From UBA6898 sp964463135 (GTDB lineage: Bacteria > Nitrospirota > Thermodesulfovibrionia > Thermodesulfovibrionales > UBA6898): a stretch of 64,000 bases of DNA. Location of the stretch: positions 1 to 64,000 of the forward strand of contig CAYXBA010000002.1 in NCBI GenBank assembly GCA_964463135.1, written 5' to 3'. This document shows, piece by piece, positions 58,345 to 64,000 of the stretch (the first letter of the stretch is position 1; each line of letters opens with the position of its first letter). A program made the position numbers and the translations under genes. The notes beneath the pieces are model-generated. The model ran no database searches. It saw nothing but the letters and a program-made list of their open reading frames with translations, and was not told the DNA's origin.

Positions 58345-59327
58345 AAGGGCCCGCAGGTCACGTGCCCTTCAAACTCCGTTGCTGCCTCTTCGATGAGCAG
58401 CTGCGGGTGAGCCCTGTATAGGGGTGAGAAATGCATGAGCGCCAGTGTCTTTACCCCTGCAGCCCTGGCAATCCTGCCGCATTCCGCTGCAGTGAGATGA
58501 AACCTCTCCCGTGCCCGTTCACGGTCTTTTTCGAGAAAATATGCTTCGCAGTAGAAAATATCTGAATCTTTGACAAAAGATACGAGTTTTTGAATATTCC
58601 GGCTCTTCAGGGCAATATCGGTAGCGTACGATATTTGCGGCCCCCTGCCTGTTCTGACAATATCCATAAGTGACTCAATCCTTCGGGGCTTTCCGTCAAC
58701 CGATATAGTTCCGCCAGTTCCCTTTTCCCGCAGTCTCCTCTTCAGTTCAGTCAGCCACGGACCGACAGTGAGGCCCCTTTTCAGGAGCCTGTCCTTGTCT
58801 ATATTGATCTCCTGTCTGCCGTTAAGCCTGTACGCCAGGCAGGGTGTCCCGTGGGAAAGGCGCAATGCCGAGACAGTAAAAAGCTGGGCATCCAGGAGCG
58901 GACCGTCTGAAGGCGCTTGGTGCAAGATCTCCTTTCTGAATCCGTTGGCGGCACGGAAGACCGCATGTGTCAGATTTCTGCTGTCAACGCCGAACACGTT
59001 GATTGTCGTTGGATAGTCTTTGATCAGGTTCCAGGTGAAGCCCCGCAGTTTGCCCGCGATATTTCCTATTATGCCTGCCGGCCCATAGACATTGAGGGGG
59101 ATATCCCTGTGCAGGATGATCCTGAGCAGAGTATCGAAGCCGATGAAATGATCGATATGCGTATGGCTGACGAAGACGTCCGTGACCATATGCAGTTCAG
59201 CGGACGAAAGACATCTGATGTCACCAAGATCAAAGAGCAGGGCCTTTTTCTCCCTGGCTATTCTGATAAAAAGAGCGGGGTCTCCAAAGGGGTCATTGAT
59301 CAGTCTTTGACGGAATGTCGCTTTCAT
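58305..59327 (-). CDS. RNase Z-like metallo-beta-lactamase-fold hydrolase
   Basis: 340 residues. VFVSHTHIDHFIGFDTLLRI is the HxHxDH zinc motif, LSHGTPCLAYRL and ISYATDIA supply further ligands, and ALMHFSPLYR carries the late His typical of tRNase Z/ElaC-like proteins. It is longer than standard RNase Z (about 310) and somewhat diverged, so it could process tRNA 3' ends or be a related phosphodiesterase. Confidence 0.82.
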   Translation of the reverse strand: MKATFRQRLINDPFGDPALFIRIAREKKALLFDLGDIRCLSSAELHMVTDVFVSHTHIDHFIGFDTLLRIILHRDIPLNVYGPAGIIGNIAGKLRGFTWNLIKDYPTTINVFGVDSRNLTHAVFRAANGFRKEILHQAPSDGPLLDAQLFTVSALRLSHGTPCLAYRLNGRQEINIDKDRLLKRGLTVGPWLTELKRRLREKGTGGTISVDGKPRRIESLMDIVRTGRGPQISYATDIALKSRNIQKLVSFVKDSDIFYCEAYFLEKDRERARERFHLTAAECGRIARAAGVKTLALMHFSPLYRAHPQLLIEEAATEFEGHVTCGPFQLRQSSRQRQSS

Positions 59328-59414
59328 TTATACCCATGATATAATACCCCAAATCAAAAAGCATGACGGGGGGAGATCGTCTTTTTCCCTTTAGTTGCAA
59401 TACATGGAGGATTT

Positions 59415-60410
59415 ATGCCTGAACTGAGAAAAGATCCCATCGTAGGCAGATGGGTGATCATATCTATTGAACGCGGGAAAAGGCCTACAGATTTCCTTTC
59501 GGCATCACAGAGGAAGAAAGGCGGCTTCTGTCCTTTCTGCCCGGGCAATGAGTACACGACGCCGCCGGAGATCATGGCATTCAGACCTCCCAATTCCCCT
59601 GCCAACGGCCCGGACTGGACTTTGCGCGTTATGCCGAACAAATTTCCTGCCCTCCAGATTTACGGTGATCTGAACAAGTCGGGAGAAGGCATTTTCGACA
59701 AGATGAACGGTGTCGGTGCGCATGAGGTCATTGTTGAATCTCCTGAACACAACCGCTCCCTTGCGACCATGCCGCAGAAGTCTGTGGAGGATGTGCTCTG
59801 GGCGGCATTTCTCAGGCTTTCCGATCTTAAAAAGGACCATCGTTTCAAGTATGGACTGGTCTTCAAGAACGAAGGAGAGGTTGCCGGCGCATCTCTTGAA
59901 CATACCCATACACAGCTCATTGCGCTTCCTATCGTGCCGAAGCTGGTGAAGGAAGAGCTCGACGCAGCGCGGCAGCACTATGAGTTCAAGGAGCGGTGCA
60001 TCTTCTGCGATGTCATCAGTCAGGAGCTTGCGGACGGCAAACGGGTCATCTACGAAAATGCGAAATATGTGGCGCTTGCACCGTTTGCTCCCCGCGCGCC
60101 CTTTGAGACATGGATACTGCCGAAACGGCATGAGTCGGCGTTCAGTCCGGCAGACAAGAACTACAGCGAACTGGCAGAGATGCTGCAGCGCATCCTGCGC
60201 CAGATGGACAGGATCCTGGATACACCGCCATATAATTTTGTCATCCATACGTCGCCGTTCTATGACGAGGTGAATGATTACTACCACTGGCATATAGAAC
60301 TGGTGCCGAAGCTGACCAAAATTGCCGGTTTTGAATGGGGTTCAGGGTTTTATATCAATCCGACACCCCCGGAAGAGTCTGCCAAGTTCATGCGCGAGGC
60401 CAGGATTTGA
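59415..60410 (+). CDS. galT: Galactose-1-phosphate uridylyltransferase-family protein
   Basis: 331 residues. LRKDPIVGRWVIISIERGKR, FCPFCPGNEYTTPPEI (zinc Cys pair), RVMPNKFPAL, GAHEVIVESPEHN and ASLEHTHTQLIALP. The nucleotidyl-accepting site normally reads HPHxQ; here it reads HTHTQ, a form seen in GalT-like enzymes acting on UDP- or ADP-sugars. The second half has CIFCDVI and NDYYHWHIELVPKL. Being coupled to glycogen synthase, it may feed or drain the nucleotide-sugar pool for glycogen rather than serve galactose use. Confidence 0.9.
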   Translation: MPELRKDPIVGRWVIISIERGKRPTDFLSASQRKKGGFCPFCPGNEYTTPPEIMAFRPPNSPANGPDWTLRVMPNKFPALQIYGDLNKSGEGIFDKMNGVGAHEVIVESPEHNRSLATMPQKSVEDVLWAAFLRLSDLKKDHRFKYGLVFKNEGEVAGASLEHTHTQLIALPIVPKLVKEELDAARQHYEFKERCIFCDVISQELADGKRVIYENAKYVALAPFAPRAPFETWILPKRHESAFSPADKNYSELAEMLQRILRQMDRILDTPPYNFVIHTSPFYDEVNDYYHWHIELVPKLTKIAGFEWGSGFYINPTPPEESAKFMREARI

Positions 60411-61858
60411 ACATTCTGATCGCATGCTCCGAGGCAGTGCCCTATGCAAAGACCGGAGGGCTTGCCGATGTTACGGGCGCGCTTGTCAGACAGTTCCGCA
60501 GGAAAAAACATAAGGCTTCACTCATGCTTCCCCTGTACGCATCGGTCAGGCGGAACTTCAGTCTGCAGAATACCGGAAAAACGATCCGGGTCCCCATGGG
60601 AAACTTTGCGCTGGATGGCACTATCTACAGCACAGGGAAGGGAAATACGCCTGAGGCATATTTTATCGAGTGCAACCAGCTTTTCGACAGACCCGAACTT
60701 TATGGTACGGCCTCGGGAGAGTATGGGGACAATGCCGTACGGTTCATCTTCTTTTGCCGCGCAGTCCTTGAGGCCTGCATTGCTCTGGATATTCAGCCGG
60801 ATATCATTCACTGTAATGACTGGCAGACCGGCCTGATTCCGCTTTATCTTAAATCCCTGTACCGCCGGCACGGGCAGTTCAGCCGGACCGCAACGCTTTT
60901 TACGATCCATAACCTCGCGTACCAGGGCAATTACGATGCTGCCAATATGGGCTATGCCGGGCTGGGCTGGGATTATTTCGTACCTGAGCGTCTTGAGTTC
61001 CACGGCACGCTTAGCTTTATGAAGGCAGGCCTTCTGTATGCCGATCTGCTCAATACGGTCAGCGAAACGTACAGCAGGGAGATCCTTGAGCCTGAGCAGG
61101 GATGCGGCATGGAAGGTCTTCTTCTCAGGAGAAGGCAGGATCTTTTTGGTATTGTCAACGGCATTGATGATCAGGAATGGGACCCGCAGCAGGATGCATT
61201 TATCCCGTCCCCGTACAGCGCCAGGGACCTGAAGGGCAAGGCGGTCTGCAGGGAGCAGCTGATCAAACGTGCCGGTTTTAAGAACAGGAAGGCGCCGGTG
61301 GTCAGTATCGTGAGCAGACTTTCTTACCAGAAGGGACTGGATATATTCCTTCAGTCAATTGACGAGCTCATCAGGCTGGGTGCAAATATCCTGGTACTCG
61401 GCAAGGGCGAGGAGGTGTACCAGGCCGCTCTGGCCGCAAAGGCCGGGGAACACAAGAGCAGTGTCTCTCTGCATATCGGGTTTGAAGAATCTCTTGCCCA
61501 TCTCATCTATTCCGGTTCTGATTTTTTTCTGATGCCGTCACGGTATGAGCCCTGCGGTATTGGCCAGCTCATTGCCATGAAATACGCTACCATACCGATC
61601 GCCAGAAAGACCGGCGGCCTTACGGATACCATTACCGATTACGATCATCTTGCCGGTCGGGGAACGGGATTTCTTTTTGAGGAATATGCATCGCGTGCTC
61701 TGCTTGAGGCTGCAAAGAGAGCGTTCTGTGTTTATGGCGACAGGAAGAGGATGCAGGAGTTGATGCGCCAGGCCATGGAAAAGACATTTTCCTGGGAACA
61801 GGCTGCAGCAGGGTACAGCGGGCTTTACCGGAGGGCCGTGCAGAAGCGGCAGCTATGA
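60407..61858 (+). CDS. glgA: Glycogen synthase (ADP-glucose type, GT5)
   Basis: 483 residues from a TTG that overlaps the galT stop (TTGA); the longer frame inside galT is not homologous. NILIACSEAVPYAKTGGLAD is the ADP-glucose-binding start (KTGGL). Others: DIIHCNDWQTGLIPLYLKSL, TIHNLAYQGNYDAANMGYAG, NTVSETYSREILEPEQGCGM, GIVNGIDDQEWDP, VSIVSRLSYQKGLDIFLQSI and MPSRYEPCGIGQLIAMKYAT with KTGGLTDTI. Extends alpha-1,4-glucan chains. Confidence 0.94.
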   Translation: MNILIACSEAVPYAKTGGLADVTGALVRQFRRKKHKASLMLPLYASVRRNFSLQNTGKTIRVPMGNFALDGTIYSTGKGNTPEAYFIECNQLFDRPELYGTASGEYGDNAVRFIFFCRAVLEACIALDIQPDIIHCNDWQTGLIPLYLKSLYRRHGQFSRTATLFTIHNLAYQGNYDAANMGYAGLGWDYFVPERLEFHGTLSFMKAGLLYADLLNTVSETYSREILEPEQGCGMEGLLLRRRQDLFGIVNGIDDQEWDPQQDAFIPSPYSARDLKGKAVCREQLIKRAGFKNRKAPVVSIVSRLSYQKGLDIFLQSIDELIRLGANILVLGKGEEVYQAALAAKAGEHKSSVSLHIGFEESLAHLIYSGSDFFLMPSRYEPCGIGQLIAMKYATIPIARKTGGLTDTITDYDHLAGRGTGFLFEEYASRALLEAAKRAFCVYGDRKRMQELMRQAMEKTFSWEQAAAGYSGLYRRAVQKRQL

Positions 61859-64000
61859 CACTCAGAAGCAGAATTACATTCATGCTTTCGGTTTTTCTCG
61901 TGGTGATCGCGATCCTTGGGGTCGGCACGATCATGATATTTGAGAATCTGAGCAGGCATATGAGCATGCTCAGTGTAGTGAGCGCTGAAAGCAGGGTCAT
62001 CAGTGATCTGGACCGTACTATCGGCGATTTTGTCGAGGATGTGCGGGACTGGGGCATAACCGGTGAGGCACGGTTCAGAAAACAGTTTACGAACCGGCTT
62101 TCTGCGGTATACGAGGATTTTGGAAAACTGGCTGTTCATGCCGAGCATAAAAAAGAGATCGAGATGATTGCCGAGAAATTTTACATTGTTCTCGGGTATG
62201 CCAGGATCATTATGGATAAGCGTGAGCCTGTCGGAGACCCTGAGGTTGCTGGCCTGATCACCAAGATCGAAAACCTGACTCTCGATATAATCTCCCGTAT
62301 CGATGTCATACAGGAATCCTCGGTAAAGGCGATCGCTGATGTCGCTCATTCCGGCGAGACGACTCGAAGAAGGATGATAACCTACCATCTGACGCTGATA
62401 GGATTCGTCACAATGATAACCTTTGGACTGATCCTCAGTATTCGCAGGGCCATAGCATCTCCATTCAACGAACTGCTCAAGGCTACGGAAAAGATCAGCG
62501 CCGGTGATCTCTCCTACAGGATCCGTATGGACCGTTCGGATGAGTTCGGCGTTGTTGCAGCACGCTTTGACGATATGGTGTCGGATCTCGAAGCTTCAAG
62601 CCGGCAGTTGGGATACAAATTGAACGAAACTGAACTGCTCCTGGATATCGCGCGCATAGCCGGCGTCTCCCTCGAGAGAAAAGCCGCTCTTGCCCAGATG
62701 GTCAGGCTCATTGCAGAAAAGCTCAACTACGGGCTCTGCTCTGTATATATGATCAGTCAGGAACAGAAGTCCTTTTATCTGGAGGCATCGAACGCTGCGT
62801 CCCTTGATGATCATGAAATGCGTATCTCACTGGACAATCGCCTGGTTCAGCAGATCATCGCATCAAATGAGCCCTTCGGTTTCAGCTCACTATCAGAACT
62901 CATTGCCGGACAGAGCCCTGCTGATGCACATAAGAACGGATTGGTCATACCCATAACGCGGGATGACCGCTGCATTGGCCTGCTCATTATCATGAACCGG
63001 GAGGAGCATGTCTTCTTTGCTGATGAGATCAGTGCGCTCCGCATCGTTTCCCTGACAATCGGTTCCGTGATGCAGAATGCCGAACTCTATGATGCTGCAA
63101 AGAGCGAGATCATGAAAATGACCGTTCTCTTTGACCTCAGCCGGGCGGTAACGTCACTCCTTGATTCGGAAGAGCTCCTGCGGAAGATCACGGAAGAGAT
63201 GTCCCGGCTTGTCTCATCGCGTGGCTGCATTATCAGGCTGCTGGAAGACGGCAAGCTGAAGATCAAGTCTTCCTATGGTCTTCAGAAGGAACTTGAGCCG
63301 CAGCTGGAACTGGCTCTTGGTGAAGGAATAGCCGGCTGGGTCGCAGAACATAATGAGCCGTTGCTTGTGGAAGATGCAAAGAAGGTGTCGCTCAATGTGA
63401 AGGCACCGGGCATAGACATCGAAACTGCCATATGCGTTCCCCTGAACGTGGGCGATACCGTTATTGGTACGCTCAGCCTCTATAATAAATTTGACAGCGA
63501 AGGAAGGTCGATCTATTTCACTGCCGATGACCTGAATACGGTCCAGGGCTTTGCCTCCATATCATCCATCGCCATAGAAAAAGCAAGATTTTATGAAAGC
63601 CAGATCAATATGCAGAAGCAGGCAGTTGATGAAAAGAAACGCCTCAATATTCTTTTTGACAGCGTGCAGGGCGGCATTATAACGCTTGACAGGAACTTCA
63701 TGATCACCTCGGCCAATAAATATGTCGAGGAATGGATGGGGCTCTCCAACCAGGAACTGGTGGGCAGAGACAGTCTCGGAATTTTTCACGACAAGATAGG
63801 CATCTGCCCCCATTGTGCTGCCAAGGCGACCTTTGAAACAGGCGAGATCAATACGATAACCCAGTCGCGGGGCGTCAATTACGCGGAACTCACGGCGTAC
63901 CCGATCATGAACGAACAGGGAGAGATCGCTGAATCGGTCGTCTTTATCATGGACATCACGGAGAGGATCCTGTATCAGGAGGAAACCCTCAGCCTGTATC
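61855..64000 (+). CDS. Sensor protein (membrane, HAMP, GAF, GAF, PAS), truncated at the window edge
   Basis: The ATG at 61855 overlaps the glgA stop (ATGA), and the frame is open to the last base, so at least 715 residues are encoded and the C-terminus is missing. A first membrane helix (FMLSVFLVVIAILGVGTIMI), a ~150-residue sensor region and a second helix (YHLTLIGFVTMITFGLIL) lead to a HAMP domain (LLKATEKISAGDLSYRIRMD). Two GAF domains follow (about 265-420 and 425-580), then a PAS domain from about 600 (ILFDSVQGGIITLDRNFMIT) with a CPHC insert and the closing VVFIMDITERI. The missing end is most likely a histidine kinase or similar output domain. Its coupling to galT-glgA suggests control of, or by, carbohydrate storage. 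Confidence 0.85.
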   Translation, partial: MTLRSRITFMLSVFLVVIAILGVGTIMIFENLSRHMSMLSVVSAESRVISDLDRTIGDFVEDVRDWGITGEARFRKQFTNRLSAVYEDFGKLAVHAEHKKEIEMIAEKFYIVLGYARIIMDKREPVGDPEVAGLITKIENLTLDIISRIDVIQESSVKAIADVAHSGETTRRRMITYHLTLIGFVTMITFGLILSIRRAIASPFNELLKATEKISAGDLSYRIRMDRSDEFGVVAARFDDMVSDLEASSRQLGYKLNETELLLDIARIAGVSLERKAALAQMVRLIAEKLNYGLCSVYMISQEQKSFYLEASNAASLDDHEMRISLDNRLVQQIIASNEPFGFSSLSELIAGQSPADAHKNGLVIPITRDDRCIGLLIIMNREEHVFFADEISALRIVSLTIGSVMQNAELYDAAKSEIMKMTVLFDLSRAVTSLLDSEELLRKITEEMSRLVSSRGCIIRLLEDGKLKIKSSYGLQKELEPQLELALGEGIAGWVAEHNEPLLVEDAKKVSLNVKAPGIDIETAICVPLNVGDTVIGTLSLYNKFDSEGRSIYFTADDLNTVQGFASISSIAIEKARFYESQINMQKQAVDEKKRLNILFDSVQGGIITLDRNFMITSANKYVEEWMGLSNQELVGRDSLGIFHDKIGICPHCAAKATFETGEINTITQSRGVNYAELTAYPIMNEQGEIAESVVFIMDITERILYQEETLSLY

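Overview
This 64 kb window is a bacterial chromosome segment of moderate-to-high GC. It is densely packed with short or overlapping gene junctions and is mostly housekeeping. The mix of genes (two Ku genes with a split LigD, an Rrf2/TusA/IscS/IscU sulfur cassette, a sigma-54-controlled methylcitrate cycle, a stand-alone AmrS radical SAM enzyme, PAS/GGDEF proteins, a Zur-ZnuABC zinc locus) fits a Nitrospirota- or Desulfobacterota-like free-living bacterium. That placement is my impression from gene content; the window holds no rRNA or other decisive marker. One scaffold gap of exactly 100 N lies inside a tandem-repeat gene.

Layout. 1-2.8 kb: an AT-rich reading frame cut by the left edge, two secreted or membrane proteins on the minus strand, and a 24-bp-repeat secreted protein broken by the gap. 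3-5.7 kb: tRNA-dihydrouridine synthase, a SagB/nitroreductase-like protein, a DUF72 protein. 5.7-10 kb: a palindromic intergenic repeat, then a complete non-homologous end-joining operon (ku, ku, LigD polymerase, LigD phosphoesterase-ligase). 10-11.4 kb: a 34-codon peptide gene with its own promoter, then a SECIS-like hairpin, a strong terminator and a radical SAM/SPASM enzyme; this is the best candidate for an undescribed peptide-modification system. 11.4-15.6 kb: YceI, a flavin disulfide reductase, and an SOS operon (lexA, a 79-codon ORF, dinB). 15.6-20 kb, minus strand: a diguanylate cyclase with a Cys-rich sensor region, a methyltransferase preceded by a possible 27-codon leader ORF and terminator, proS, and a zinc-ribbon protein. 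20-23 kb: greA-pyrK-pyrD-SAM hydrolase, all overlapping. 23-25.4 kb: rrf2-tusA-desulfurase-iscU, in which the desulfurase carries Gln at the usual PLP-lysine position. 25.4-27 kb: tRNA-Ser(GCU), a DUF2155 lipoprotein, tRNA-Arg(ACG) and tadA, whose product would edit that tRNA.

27-37.5 kb: a propionate catabolic locus: a PAS-PAS-AAA+ activator, a sigma-54 promoter, prpB, prpC, an intergenic repeat, prpD, acnA and an acyl-CoA synthetase. Together these activate propionate and run the methylcitrate cycle to pyruvate and succinate. 37.5-40.6 kb, minus strand: an orphan DNA methyltransferase, tRNA-Ser(CGA), a flavin oxidoreductase and a small conserved protein. 40.7-45 kb: a Zur-type repressor with a perfect 10-1-10 palindrome in its promoter, znuA-znuC-znuB and an MFS transporter. 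45-52 kb: tsaB-rimI, amrS, fmdB-like, a response regulator, valS and nadC. 52-59 kb: a membrane PAS/GGDEF protein, a 1173-residue secreted DUF1566/DUF11/Calx-beta protein, a small SAP-like protein and an RNase Z-like hydrolase. 59.4-64 kb: galT-glgA-sensor protein, translationally coupled and running off the right edge.

Start sites were moved downstream of the longest frame wherever a ribosome binding site or family alignment called for it; this is stated per entry. All family assignments come from reading motifs by eye, with no database search.
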